A stretch of DNA of 64,000 nt from SZUA-368 sp028533045 (GTDB lineage: Bacteria; Spirochaetota; Spirochaetia; DSM-2461), in NCBI GenBank assembly GCA_050031985.1, contig JBNAIG010000031.1, positions 124,001 through 188,000 on the forward strand. The letters run 5' to 3'. Below the pieces are notes generated by a model, which saw nothing but the letters and a program-made list of their open reading frames with translations, did no database searches and had not been told where the DNA came from. The translations under genes and the position numbers were made by a program. Positions 15,972 through 25,473 of this stretch are shown in pieces. Position 1 is the stretch's first letter. Each line of letters opens with the position of its first letter.

Positions 15972-18139
15972 TGATTCTTCTTTTCCGGGCTGCCCTTTAT
16001 TTTCTTACCCTTCTCTTTTTATTGATTGAACCGGCGGTTTTTGTTCGCTTCGATGCCATGGGCTGGGGGCTCTACTTTGTTTTGATTCCCCTGTCTGCCG
16101 GAATGGCCTTTGTTCGGGGCAAGAAGAAGATCTACGGGGAAGTTTTTTTGTTGCTTCTATTTATTTTTTCCTTTACCGGACTCTCCCGGGAGGGGCTTTG
16201 GGTCCTGGGGGCCGGGTTGTATGTTTTTATTACTACCTGGCTGGCGAAGGAGAGAGAGATTCTTTTCCCCCTTAAGGGGGAGGTTTTCTTTTTAGCCTAT
16301 ATTCATTACAGAATGCTTCTTTTCCTTAATTCCTCTCCCGACTCAGCTTTGGATTGGACCGGGTTCGGAAGCTGGCTTCTTCTTCTGTTACTACTTTCAT
16401 TTTTTCTCTACAGTGCTGTTCTCTATTTATGGGGAAGTGGGAATATAAAGGGGCGAAAGGGGAATATGGCTTTTATGGGAGGACTAGTCTTCCTGGTAAT
16501 AATTCTCGCCCTTTTGGCGCGGGCGGACGGTTTTAGCCATTCCATCGTTCCCGAAACGGCCAATGACCCTATTAGGCCTAAGCCGGAGCTACTGGATCTG
16601 ACGAGCAATTCTCCCTTTAATGAGGGAAATCTTAGCGGACAGGGTATGGGAGAGCAGGGACAGTCCTCCGGGGAAGGTCAGGAGGGGGAGGAAGAGGGGC
16701 CCAAACTTTTGGGAATCCCCGGTTCCTCCTGGTCCGAAAACAGTTCGCAGTCCGGTGAAGACGATCAGCCCCGGCAATATGCGGTTATGGTTGTTGAGTC
16801 GGACAGGAGAGCTACCTATATGGCTTCCCGCTATTATACGTCTCATAAGTTAGATACGGGATTTATGGTGAACTACGATCTCTACCTGAATGAAATAGCC
16901 CATATGCGCTTTGTGGAAACGTGGCAGAATCCCCATTCCCCCCTCTATACGGCCCGGGAAGCCGTTTCTGTTTCGGCCCTATCGGTGGATGCGGAAAAGG
17001 GGGTCCCCTATTTCCCCTATCGGGTGGAACCTACAGTTAATAACCGTTCCTATTACCCCTTTCTTTACTCCTGGCAGAGCCTCTCTCTTGTGACGGCCGA
17101 TAACAGGCTGAATTCTCTTCATAGCGTCAGATCCTATCCTTCCGATCTTCCTCCTGAAGTGGAGGAGGCCCTTGAACTGGATCTCTCCGATTCAATGGAA
17201 GTTCTTCTGGACCGAATTCTGGAATCCCTCGGAACGGAAAATATGAGACCCTATCAGACCTTACAGGCCATATTAACGATGTATTCCGAATATCAGTATA
17301 CCTTGGGCTTTACAGAGGATTGGACCACGGGCCACATCATGGATTTCCTGGTTTCCGGAAGGGAAGGGGACTGTACGGAATTCTCCAACGGAACAGCCCT
17401 GCTGGCACGGCGAGCGGGGATTCCTACCCGGGTTGTAACGGGATATCTGGCAAGTGAGGATTTGCAGACTCCCAATCACCAACGGGCTCTTTATTATCTT
17501 AGAGAACAGATTCCACCTTTGCAGGAGATGGATATAAACAAGCTCTTTTTGGTGACCTCCTCCCATAAACACGCATGGGTACAGTGCTGGTTCCCCTACT
17601 ATGGATGGGTGGACTTTGAGACTACTGCACAGGCCATGCCTCCCAGTAGCGGGGGAGATCCCAATAGCCTGGATGTGGTAATTCCCATTATTACGGAGAC
17701 CGTAAAGGGGAGAAGCGCCTTTATCTTTCCCTGGCGTATTGTTTTACGTCTTTTAACAGTAGCCCTGCTTATTCTCCTGTTGATTGCCTATAGTGCTAAA
17801 ATTGTCTATAGGGTTTATTTGAGGAGAAAAGGGAACATCCCCGGAGAGGAAGGGTATAAAGCCCTTTACCGTCTCATGGAATTTCGATGGGTCGATAGGG
17901 GCCATCCTGCTCGGGACAAACAGTTAACCCCCCGGGAGTATGGAGAAAAATATCCCCCCGTAAAGGCGTTTTCCGAGATATTTATTCTGGGAGTCTACGG
18001 GGGGACGGGTAAGAAAGAAACCTGGGAAAGCTACTGTAAAGCCTATGGAGAACTCTTCCGCGAGGACCGGTCCCTTTTGCGGGGCATGAGAGAAATCGTC
18101 AGTTTGAAAGGATTATACCATGGTATACAAAGCCGTTAG
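15968..18139 (+). CDS. Membrane transglutaminase-like protein (TgpA type)
   Basis: 723 residues. The N-terminal ~190 residues hold five or six membrane helices. A linker rich in G, S, E and Q follows, and then a transglutaminase-like domain with the Cys-His-Asp triad in GDCTEFSNGTALLARRAGIP (~475), SHKHAWVQCW (~535) and GWVDFETT (~548). One more membrane helix (~590) precedes a cytoplasmic DUF4129-like tail (LTPREY...). TgpA is an essential periplasmic transglutaminase in Pseudomonas, and its substrate is unclear. Overlapping with DUF58 upstream and the PQQ lipoprotein downstream, it forms part of a four-gene operon. Confidence 0.88.
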   Translation: MMILLFRAALYFLTLLFLLIEPAVFVRFDAMGWGLYFVLIPLSAGMAFVRGKKKIYGEVFLLLLFIFSFTGLSREGLWVLGAGLYVFITTWLAKEREILFPLKGEVFFLAYIHYRMLLFLNSSPDSALDWTGFGSWLLLLLLLSFFLYSAVLYLWGSGNIKGRKGNMAFMGGLVFLVIILALLARADGFSHSIVPETANDPIRPKPELLDLTSNSPFNEGNLSGQGMGEQGQSSGEGQEGEEEGPKLLGIPGSSWSENSSQSGEDDQPRQYAVMVVESDRRATYMASRYYTSHKLDTGFMVNYDLYLNEIAHMRFVETWQNPHSPLYTAREAVSVSALSVDAEKGVPYFPYRVEPTVNNRSYYPFLYSWQSLSLVTADNRLNSLHSVRSYPSDLPPEVEEALELDLSDSMEVLLDRILESLGTENMRPYQTLQAILTMYSEYQYTLGFTEDWTTGHIMDFLVSGREGDCTEFSNGTALLARRAGIPTRVVTGYLASEDLQTPNHQRALYYLREQIPPLQEMDINKLFLVTSSHKHAWVQCWFPYYGWVDFETTAQAMPPSSGGDPNSLDVVIPIITETVKGRSAFIFPWRIVLRLLTVALLILLLIAYSAKIVYRVYLRRKGNIPGEEGYKALYRLMEFRWVDRGHPARDKQLTPREYGEKYPPVKAFSEIFILGVYGGTGKKETWESYCKAYGELFREDRSLLRGMREIVSLKGLYHGIQSR

Positions 18140-19337
18140 AATTATTCTTATTTCTCTTTTGCTGGCCGGCTGTTCCGGTAACTGGCTGAATTACAGGGGG
18201 AGTGACGGGTCGGGGAGGACCAAGACCTCCATACAACCTCCTCTGGGAGTAAAATGGAAGCTCCTTTTACAGGACAAGGATAAAATCCGGGAGAGCTTTA
18301 ATCCTCCCGCCGTATACGGCAGTTCTCTCTACTTTGGTTCGGCCGACGGGAATCTTTACGCTTTGAACATTCATTCCGGCTATATGGAGTGGGTTTTCCG
18401 CACGGCCGGTCCGATAAACTCCGTTCCCACCGCCGATAAGAATGCCGTTTATATTGGGTCTTCCGATGGCTTTGTCTATGCTCTGGAACGAATGACCGGG
18501 GATTTGCTTTGGGCTTTTCAGACAAAGGCTCCCGTTAATTCCACCATAGTTCTCCACGGGGATGAGGTGTATGCCATAAGCGATGCGGATGCCCTATACT
18601 GTTTAAGTAGGGAAGGAGGGGAATTGCTTTGGTCCCTACCCAATCCCATATGGCTGCGGAACTCCTTTCAGATTAATGGGGATACGGTATATTTTTCTCC
18701 CGGTCCTCCGGAGTTTTCCAGTTCTTTGGCCTGTTACAATACGGCCCTTCATGAATACACCTGGCATCTGGATACGGCTCTGGATATATACAATTGGTAC
18801 TCCTTTCCCGTTATAAAGGGGGATAGGCTCTATTATGCCGCTTCCGGCTATTTTAACGGGCGTTGGGAGTATCGTTTTACCTGTCTCGATAAAAATACCG
18901 GGGCTCTCCTATGGGAAAGGGATGACGAAGCCTTTCTTGACGAGAGACTGGACGGGCTTGATAGTTTTATCGAGAGCACGGAGCAACTGGACTATCTGGC
19001 CCCCACACTGTATAAAAATCGAGTGTATTTTACCGCCGGGGATATGAAGCTGAGAACGTTCCACGGGAAGTCGGGGGATTTGCTGTGGGAAAAATATTTT
19101 GATCAGCCCCTTTCCGGCGCCCCTTTGGTGGGGGGAAGTCGACTTTTCATCGGTTTGAAAGAGTCGGAAGAGTTGGGTCTACCCGGACATCTTGTGTGTC
19201 TGAATGCCGATAACGGACGGGAACTGTGGCGCATGGAGATTGAAGGTTCCCTTCTTTCTTCCCCGGTTATTTCCGGAAAATGGCTGATTTTTGGTACCGA
19301 TCGTAATCTTTTCTATGTGTTGGAAGAGGTCTTTTAA
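18120..19337 (+). CDS. PQQ-repeat beta-propeller lipoprotein (BamB-like)
   Basis: 405 residues. A lipoprotein signal peptide ends in the lipobox LLAGC (Cys18). At least six PQQ-like blades follow (for example LYFGSADGNLYALNIHSGYM, VYIGSSDGFVYALERMTGDL), each with the repeated motif G-x-L-x-W. The fold resembles BamB, the outer-membrane assembly lipoprotein, but propellers of this kind have other roles too. The gene begins inside the 3' end of the transglutaminase gene (20-base overlap), so it belongs to the MoxR/DUF58/transglutaminase operon. This association suggests it scaffolds the same envelope process. Confidence 0.85.
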   Translation: MVYKAVRIILISLLLAGCSGNWLNYRGSDGSGRTKTSIQPPLGVKWKLLLQDKDKIRESFNPPAVYGSSLYFGSADGNLYALNIHSGYMEWVFRTAGPINSVPTADKNAVYIGSSDGFVYALERMTGDLLWAFQTKAPVNSTIVLHGDEVYAISDADALYCLSREGGELLWSLPNPIWLRNSFQINGDTVYFSPGPPEFSSSLACYNTALHEYTWHLDTALDIYNWYSFPVIKGDRLYYAASGYFNGRWEYRFTCLDKNTGALLWERDDEAFLDERLDGLDSFIESTEQLDYLAPTLYKNRVYFTAGDMKLRTFHGKSGDLLWEKYFDQPLSGAPLVGGSRLFIGLKESEELGLPGHLVCLNADNGRELWRMEIEGSLLSSPVISGKWLIFGTDRNLFYVLEEVF

Positions 19338-19344
19338 TAGGGGC

Positions 19345-19689
19345 TCAATAACCGGGTGGTTTTGAAAGAATTTCGCTCCAGATAAGGGCCCTTTTCAAAG
19401 GACTTAACTCTTCTATTTTCTCAAAAGAAGACAATTCCTCCTTTGGCAGCTCCTTTTGTGAAATAAGGGTATGGGGGACTTCTCTTTTACTCAAAGGAGG
19501 TCGCCTGGTTTCTTCCTTATTCCTTAAAATCTCCTGTTGTGCAATTTCATTGCTTAACTTTGTTTCTTCGCCCCGGGAAGAAGGGGGCTTCGTCGGCGAA
19601 GGAAAAATCTTTTTGATTTTCGGTCCCATAATGATATAGAAGAGAACTAACAGAGATATGACCGCATAGATCAGGTCACCCTTTTTCAT
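19345..19689 (-). CDS. Small single-pass membrane protein of the NfeD/FloA operon
   Basis: 114 residues. An N-terminal membrane helix (IYAVISLLVLFYIIMG, residues ~7-22) is followed by a basic, Pro/Ser-rich and then charged helical tail. I recognise no family. The gene starts at 19689, directly after the floA stop, so it is translated from the same mRNA as nfeD and floA. It may be a partner or adaptor of the flotillin. The C-terminus converges on the PQQ lipoprotein gene with a gap of only 7 bases. Confidence 0.75.
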   Translation of the reverse strand: MKKGDLIYAVISLLVLFYIIMGPKIKKIFPSPTKPPSSRGEETKLSNEIAQQEILRNKEETRRPPLSKREVPHTLISQKELPKEELSSFEKIEELSPLKRALIWSEILSKPPGY

Positions 19690-20688
19690 CTATTTCCGTC
19701 CTTTGGGCTCTTTGGATTCTTCGCCACTTATGCTTTGCCGCATGGACGTGTCGGCCTGGATATTCTTCATACGGTAATAATCCATTATTCCCAAATTGCC
19801 CTTGCGGAATGATTCGGCCATGGCTTGGGGGATTTCTACTTCGGCCAGGACAACTTTTGCTCTGTTTTCCTGAATATCGGCCATCATTTCCGCTTCCCGG
19901 GCTTTGGCTGCGGCCCGGCGCTGTTCCGCTACAGCCTGGAAACGACGCACATCCGCCTCGGCCTGGTCTGCCTGAAGCTTGGCACCCACATTGGAGCCTA
20001 CATCCACATCGGCAATGTCTATAGAGAGAATCTCAAAGGCCGTTCCCGCATCGAGCCCCTTGGAAAGTACTGTTTTGGAAATATTATCGGGGTTCTCCAA
20101 TACATCCTTGTAGGTGAGGGCGGAACCGATAGTGGTTACTATCCCTTCTCCCACACGGGCAATGATCGTTTCTTCCGTTGCCCCTCCTATGAGTCTTTCA
20201 ATATTGGTACGCACCGTTACCCTGGCTTTGGCTTTAAGCTGAATTCCGTCCTTGGCCACCGCATCGATGGTCAATTTCCCTTTAGACGGGTTAGGGCAGT
20301 CAATAACCTTGGGATTAACGCATGTTTTGACCGCATCAAGAACATCCCGACCGGCCAGGTCTATGGCAGCGGCTTTTGAAAAGGGGAGGTCCAAATGGGC
20401 TTTATTGGCGGCTATGAGGGCCTTGCTGACATTGATAACGTTCCCTCCGGCCAGAAAATGTGTTTCAAGCAGGTCCGACTCTGTGGCAAGCCCCCCTTTT
20501 ATAAGCATGATTCGGCTGTCCACTATTTGGCGGGCGTTAACTTTTCTAATCCACATTCCAATGATACGGTTCATTTGTACCGTGGCGCCGGAAAGGAGTG
20601 CCCTGAACCAGAGACCGAAAAACTTCATAAAAATAAGAAGAATTAAGAGACTTACCACTCCAATTACGATATAAAGAGCTAAAAACAT
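19690..20688 (-). CDS. floA: Flotillin-like protein FloA
   Basis: 332 residues, close to the usual ~330 for FloA. An N-terminal membrane hairpin (residues ~3-30) is followed by a PHB/SPFH-like domain (NARQIVDSRIMLIKGGL; ARVTVRTNIERLIGGATEET) and a coiled coil with Ala/Glu-rich repeats (QADQAEADVRRFQAVAEQRR). It organises membrane microdomains and affects fluidity and cell-wall synthesis. The start lies 2 bases after the stop of the nfeD gene, the conserved arrangement for these partners. Confidence 0.95.
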   Translation of the reverse strand: MFLALYIVIGVVSLLILLIFMKFFGLWFRALLSGATVQMNRIIGMWIRKVNARQIVDSRIMLIKGGLATESDLLETHFLAGGNVINVSKALIAANKAHLDLPFSKAAAIDLAGRDVLDAVKTCVNPKVIDCPNPSKGKLTIDAVAKDGIQLKAKARVTVRTNIERLIGGATEETIIARVGEGIVTTIGSALTYKDVLENPDNISKTVLSKGLDAGTAFEILSIDIADVDVGSNVGAKLQADQAEADVRRFQAVAEQRRAAAKAREAEMMADIQENRAKVVLAEVEIPQAMAESFRKGNLGIMDYYRMKNIQADTSMRQSISGEESKEPKGRK

Positions 20689-20690
20689 GA

Positions 20691-22166
20691 CTACCTCCCT
20701 TTGACAATGAGACGAAGACCTTCTTCCCTCGTCACTACGACTTCTGAATCCTTATTGATATACTCCCCGTCGGTTTGCACTATCAGAACCATTCCTTTAA
20801 AATCGGCTTTGCCCACCGGGCGCAGGTCGGTAAGAGCCCTTCCCGTTTCCCCTAGATGGCTTTTTTCTTCCTCTCGATTCGGAGCGATTTTCGGGTTGGC
20901 CGGTTTTGATTTATTATGGAGAACAAGACGATTGAATAGGGGGGATTTAGGTAATCTCATCATAAGTAGGGCTATGAGAAAGAGAGCTCCGAAGAGCCCC
21001 AGTGAGATATAGAGGATATTATGGCGGAGTAACTTCCATTGCCAGTCGAATTCGGGAATAATAAAATCCTGCCGTGTCAAAACAAGGGAGGTGAGAATCA
21101 ATACAATTCCCCCCAAACCGGTAACACCAAAGCCGGGAATGAGGAATATTTCGACAAGAAGCAGAATGATGCCTCCCAGAAAAAGAAGGAGTTCCAGCGA
21201 TTCCAGATTCCCCATGAGAACGCTTGTAGAGAATACAATGGCAAAACTTATGAGCCCTATGGTCCCGGGAACTCCGAAGCCGGGGCTGGTAATTTCCAGG
21301 TAGAGCGCTACCATTCCCACCATCACCAGTAGGCTTGTGAGCGCCGCACTGCTTAGGTAGGCCACCAGTGTATCGGCCCGGTCCTTTTCTGCCATTATTA
21401 TTTTATCCCCGTCTACATTCAGGAACTCATAAAGACTGTCCAGTCCGGAAAGGGTGGCCGATGAAATCCCGTATTTTTCCATTTCCCCGGCAGTAAGGGT
21501 AAGGAGCTTACTCGGGGCGGATATCTGCTTCCCCTGAATAGGTTCATTTCCATTCAAACGGGTCATCTCTTTAATCTCTTCCGGTGTTTTAAGACGTAAA
21601 CCGTCATCTGTTTCCACTTCTATCAGTTCCACGTCCTTATCGACCATGGCCAGAGCGACCGAAGGAGGGTAGCCGTTTTTTTCTGCCAGGGCGGCCATCT
21701 GACCTCTTACGGCGCTTACGGTTTTCTCTTCGGCCATCACCATCCCTTCGGTGGATTGATAAACCGGTGCTGCCGCTCCGATGGAGGTTCCCCCGTCCAT
21801 AATAATTCGGTTACAGGAGAACGAAATGAGGGCACCCGCAGACCAGCTTACTCCAGTTCCTCCCGATTCGGAAGGGATATAGGCTATTGTTTCCGCCCAA
21901 TCGGCCGAACCTATCAGAGAGGCAATTTCCAGAGCCGAATCGACCCGTCCTCCGTAGGTATTGAGCTGAAAAATAATAAGAGGCGACTGAGCTTCTTTTG
22001 CTTTGACCATAGCTCTTTTGAGAAAAACGACAAGAAATGGATCTATATCCTGAATAACGGGAATGAGAAAAACAGGCCCCTCATCAATATCTTCGAAGGA
22101 ATCGGCAGGAAGGAGAGCAAGGGAGAGAAGAGACACCAGTAAACAGACAAATACCCATTTTTTCAT
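20691..22166 (-). CDS. NfeD-family membrane serine protease (long form)
   Basis: 491 residues from the ATG at 22166, where AGAGGT is well spaced and the signal peptide begins (MKKWVFVCLLVSLLSLALLP). The frame continues upstream to 22214 without a ribosome-binding site. A ClpP-like serine protease domain carries NTYGGRVDSALE and the catalytic-serine region SWSAGALISF. Four or five membrane helices (~270-390) and a C-terminal OB-fold NfeD domain (GRALTDLRPVGKADFKG) follow. NfeD proteins work with flotillins encoded next to them in membrane-protein quality control. It is the first gene of the nfeD-floA-small protein operon. Confidence 0.92.
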   Translation of the reverse strand: MKKWVFVCLLVSLLSLALLPADSFEDIDEGPVFLIPVIQDIDPFLVVFLKRAMVKAKEAQSPLIIFQLNTYGGRVDSALEIASLIGSADWAETIAYIPSESGGTGVSWSAGALISFSCNRIIMDGGTSIGAAAPVYQSTEGMVMAEEKTVSAVRGQMAALAEKNGYPPSVALAMVDKDVELIEVETDDGLRLKTPEEIKEMTRLNGNEPIQGKQISAPSKLLTLTAGEMEKYGISSATLSGLDSLYEFLNVDGDKIIMAEKDRADTLVAYLSSAALTSLLVMVGMVALYLEITSPGFGVPGTIGLISFAIVFSTSVLMGNLESLELLLFLGGIILLLVEIFLIPGFGVTGLGGIVLILTSLVLTRQDFIIPEFDWQWKLLRHNILYISLGLFGALFLIALLMMRLPKSPLFNRLVLHNKSKPANPKIAPNREEEKSHLGETGRALTDLRPVGKADFKGMVLIVQTDGEYINKDSEVVVTREEGLRLIVKGR

Positions 22167-22283
22167 GGTATACCTCTTATCCTGAATTCTAAGCTCCCAC
22201 ATCTCTAAAGTCAATTCATGGCCGTTGAGTTTTTTTGGGGGGCGGGGTATAATATTTTATCTAATTTCATATAGAGGTAAGCC

Positions 22284-25070
22284 TTGTTCCTGAAGAGAAT
22301 GGAGCTTCTTGGTTTCAAATCATTCGCAGACAAAACGGAAATCGTATTCAATAAGGGCATCACAGCCCTCCTTGGGCCTAACGGCTGTGGGAAAAGTAAT
22401 ATAGTCGACTCAATCAAATGGGTTCTGGGGGAGCAATCCACCCGGAACATGCGGGCAGAAAAGATGGAAGATGTTATCTTTAACGGCACCGAGGGGCGGA
22501 AGGCTCTGAACGTGGCGGAGGTAACGCTTTTTATGTCCAATGAGGACAATCTCTTGGACCTGGATGTGCCGGAAGTGGCCATTAAGCGGCGCCTTTATCG
22601 CTCGGGAGAGAGCGAGTATCTCGTGAACAATACTCCTGTCCGTCTTAAAGAACTGCGCGAGCTTTTTCTTGATACGGGAGTGGGAAAGTCGGCCTATTCC
22701 ATTATGGAACAGGGGCGTATTGACCAGATCCTTTCCAGTAAGCCCGAAGAAAGGCGCTACATCTTTGAGGAAGCGGCGGGTATTACCAAGTTTAAAATGA
22801 AAGGCCACGAGGCGGAGCGGAAACTTAAAAAAACCGAGGAAAACATGCATCAGGTGGAGAACATTCTCCACGAAGTAAAACGCAGTTACGACTCCCTTAA
22901 AAAGCAGACCGAAAAGACTATGGCCTACCGAGAGCTCAAGGAGACCATTTTTCAGCTCGACCTGGACCTGAAGCTTCTTCAGCTTAAAAAATACCTCGAA
23001 TCACGGGACAAGAAGAAAATCCGTTTGGAGGAACTGGAAAAGAAGTTCCACAAATACCAGGAAGAAGAGGCGGAGTTGGTCAAACTCCTCAAGGAGAGTG
23101 CCGGACAGGTGGACTCCATGGAGCATGAACTGATAGAGAGTCAGAAGAGGCTCTACGGAATCGACCTGGAAAAGGATAACCGCAATAACGAAATCCGCCT
23201 CATTAAAGAGAGAAAGGGCGAGACCGAGGCGGCCATGGAAGAGACCCGGCTTCAGGAAAAGGGGCTGAATGAGAAGATTCGTCAGCTTCTGAAGACGGTG
23301 GAAGAGAAGGGTAAGGAAAAACAGAACTACCTGGACCGGATTGGTGAAATAGAAAACAGCATTCTCCAGTTGGGGAAAAAAATCTCCCTGGCCGAAGAGA
23401 CTATCAAAAAGAACGATGAGGCCTCCCTCAAGAGCGAGAAGATCCTGGAAGAGGGAGAAAAGGAGAGAAACCAGCTGGAGGAGGAGATTCGAAATCTTAC
23501 CGATTCCATTGTGGCCGAGCTGGATAAGGGGCTTCGTGATTCCGGTTTTTCCCTTAAGAGAAAGGAAGAGTTGGAGGCCAACTTGAGCGAGTGGGTCGCC
23601 GCCTTTCGTATTCAAATAGAAGGTAAAACGGCTATTCTCAAGGATTTTACCAGCCTGGAAGGGGAAAAGAGCGCCGCTCTCCATAAGAGCAATCTTCTTT
23701 TTCTGGAGGAAAGTCAGGTTAAGCTGGATGGTCTTGAGGATATGCTTGACTCTTACAAAGGGACATTCCCCTCATTTATTACGGACTTAGCTTCTCCCCA
23801 GGGAATCATCTCCCGTAAAAAGGAGATTGAGGACCGGCTCAATACGATGCTCATTGAGTTAAAATCCCACCGGGATATGAATCGCCGCCGTATAGAGGAA
23901 AATCGTGAATTAAGCGGGAAGATAGAGGAATTCAAGAAGAGTACGGAAGAACTCCGCATCACCCGAGCCCGGATGACGACTCAGGTTACGGCCTGTGAAG
24001 ACTCTTTGAAAAATCTGGAAAAAGAGAAGGGCGAACAGGAGGATCTTCTCAGGCAGAACCAGGAAAAACTGGCGGAAGAGCAGAAAAAAATCAGCCAGTT
24101 TGACGGAGAGATTAAGAAGATTGAAAAGGCCAAGGCCGATCTGGATAAGGAAAAAGAAAATCTCCGAAAAAGCCTGACTAAGCTGGAATCGGGTATTAGT
24201 TCCCGGAATAAGGAACTTTCCGGCAAGCAGCAGGCCCTGCGGGACAAGCAGGAACGAATCAACAAGACCAATGTGGATATCGAGAAGAACCGCCTGGAGT
24301 TGACCCATGTGGATGAAGAGATAGACCTGCTTTCCGGGGACTTTAGGGACAGAAACTCCCGGGAACTCTCAGAATTCCAGGACCGCATACCGGAGATTAA
24401 GAAAGAGAGTCGGGAAATTCGCGATGAACTCTCCGGGCAAAAGCAGAAAATGCGCGGTCTGGGACAGGTGAATCTTATGGCTCCCGAAGAGTTCGCCGAG
24501 GTAAAAGAGCGCTACGATTTTCTTACGGGCCAGTTGGAGGATCTTCGGAAGGCCAAGGAAAATCTTATTCAGGTTACCGGCGAGATTCGCAAGGAATCGG
24601 CGGAACTTTTTATACAGACTTACCGGCAAGTCGAGGAAAACTTCAAGGTGATTTTCAGGCGCCTCTTTGGCGGGGGCCGGGCGGAGTTCAAACTCATGGA
24701 TCCCGATAACGTACTGGAATCGGGAATTGAGATGTATGCCCAGCCTCCGGGGAAAAAGCTGGAGAACATTGCCCTCCTTTCCGGGGGAGAGAAGTCCATG
24801 ACCGGAGTGGCCCTGCTCTTCGCCACCTACATGGTTCGTCCCTCACCCTTTTGTATCCTCGACGAGATTGACGCCGCCCTGGACGATGCCAATATTCAGC
24901 GTTTTGTTAATGTACTGGTCGATTTTGCCGACCGTTCCCAGTTCATTGTTATTACCCATAACAAGAAGACCGTAACCGGAGCCAAGACTCTTTTGGGGGT
25001 TACCATGCAGGAGTCGGGTGTTTCCCGGCTTGTCGCTATGAGATTGGACAAGGAGGAAGAGAATGGCTAG
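22284..25070 (+). CDS. smc: Chromosome segregation SMC protein, unusually short and without a recognisable hinge
   Basis: 928 residues from a TTG start with AGAGGT 5 bases upstream. The N-terminal ATPase half has Walker A LLGPNGCGKSN (~30-40) and GVGKSAYSIMEQGRID. The C-terminal half has the ABC signature LLSGGEKSMTG (~830) and Walker B CILDEIDAALDD. These organise DNA in the nucleoid with ScpA/ScpB, which are not encoded here. Most bacterial SMCs have ~1150-1190 residues with a ~150-residue globular hinge. Here the centre (~440-510) is a charged helical stretch with a short GTFPSFITDLASPQG turn and no hinge motifs. Both arms are shorter than usual. It is followed by two envelope-protein genes in the same operon. 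Confidence 0.92.
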   Translation: MFLKRMELLGFKSFADKTEIVFNKGITALLGPNGCGKSNIVDSIKWVLGEQSTRNMRAEKMEDVIFNGTEGRKALNVAEVTLFMSNEDNLLDLDVPEVAIKRRLYRSGESEYLVNNTPVRLKELRELFLDTGVGKSAYSIMEQGRIDQILSSKPEERRYIFEEAAGITKFKMKGHEAERKLKKTEENMHQVENILHEVKRSYDSLKKQTEKTMAYRELKETIFQLDLDLKLLQLKKYLESRDKKKIRLEELEKKFHKYQEEEAELVKLLKESAGQVDSMEHELIESQKRLYGIDLEKDNRNNEIRLIKERKGETEAAMEETRLQEKGLNEKIRQLLKTVEEKGKEKQNYLDRIGEIENSILQLGKKISLAEETIKKNDEASLKSEKILEEGEKERNQLEEEIRNLTDSIVAELDKGLRDSGFSLKRKEELEANLSEWVAAFRIQIEGKTAILKDFTSLEGEKSAALHKSNLLFLEESQVKLDGLEDMLDSYKGTFPSFITDLASPQGIISRKKEIEDRLNTMLIELKSHRDMNRRRIEENRELSGKIEEFKKSTEELRITRARMTTQVTACEDSLKNLEKEKGEQEDLLRQNQEKLAEEQKKISQFDGEIKKIEKAKADLDKEKENLRKSLTKLESGISSRNKELSGKQQALRDKQERINKTNVDIEKNRLELTHVDEEIDLLSGDFRDRNSRELSEFQDRIPEIKKESREIRDELSGQKQKMRGLGQVNLMAPEEFAEVKERYDFLTGQLEDLRKAKENLIQVTGEIRKESAELFIQTYRQVEENFKVIFRRLFGGGRAEFKLMDPDNVLESGIEMYAQPPGKKLENIALLSGGEKSMTGVALLFATYMVRPSPFCILDEIDAALDDANIQRFVNVLVDFADRSQFIVITHNKKTVTGAKTLLGVTMQESGVSRLVAMRLDKEEENG

Positions 25071-25473
25071 ATTCACCGATAAAATCAAGGCCTTTCATAT
25101 AGGGGATTTCGTAAATATGAAGGCCTTTTTACTCATGTTGGTAGGCTTTCTCTTTTTGAGCTTGGTTATCTCCTTTGCTATAATTTTTGTTACCCTCAGA
25201 AACCGGCAGATTGTGGAAGCTCAGGTGGCGGAGCAGTCCTCTTTTGTCGATGCCCTTGATAGTTCTCTTGATGTCTTGAGGACGGGAGATTTTGTTTTTC
25301 CCGAACAGGACGATTTCAGGCAAACCCAACCCCATATGCAAAGAGAGCCTCAAGACAGTTGGTCAGAAGAAGAGGTTGAGCGCTATTGGATTGATCCTTC
25401 CGATACGGGGATTGGGGAAATAAGCGAATATAACCGAGCTCTTGTGGAAGAGATGTTGGAAGATGTCCCCTGA
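25063..25473 (+). CDS. Small single-pass membrane protein downstream of smc
   Basis: 136 residues. One strong membrane helix (FLLMLVGFLFLSLVISFAII, residues ~22-41) lies near the N-terminus, with a basic cytoplasmic start and an acidic C-terminal domain of ~85 residues with conserved-looking Trp and Tyr (SEEEVERYWIDPSD). I recognise no family. The ATG lies 8 bases inside smc, with GGAGGAAGAG upstream, and the stop overlaps the next start by one base, so all three genes are translationally coupled. Confidence 0.8.
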   Translation: MARFTDKIKAFHIGDFVNMKAFLLMLVGFLFLSLVISFAIIFVTLRNRQIVEAQVAEQSSFVDALDSSLDVLRTGDFVFPEQDDFRQTQPHMQREPQDSWSEEEVERYWIDPSDTGIGEISEYNRALVEEMLEDVP

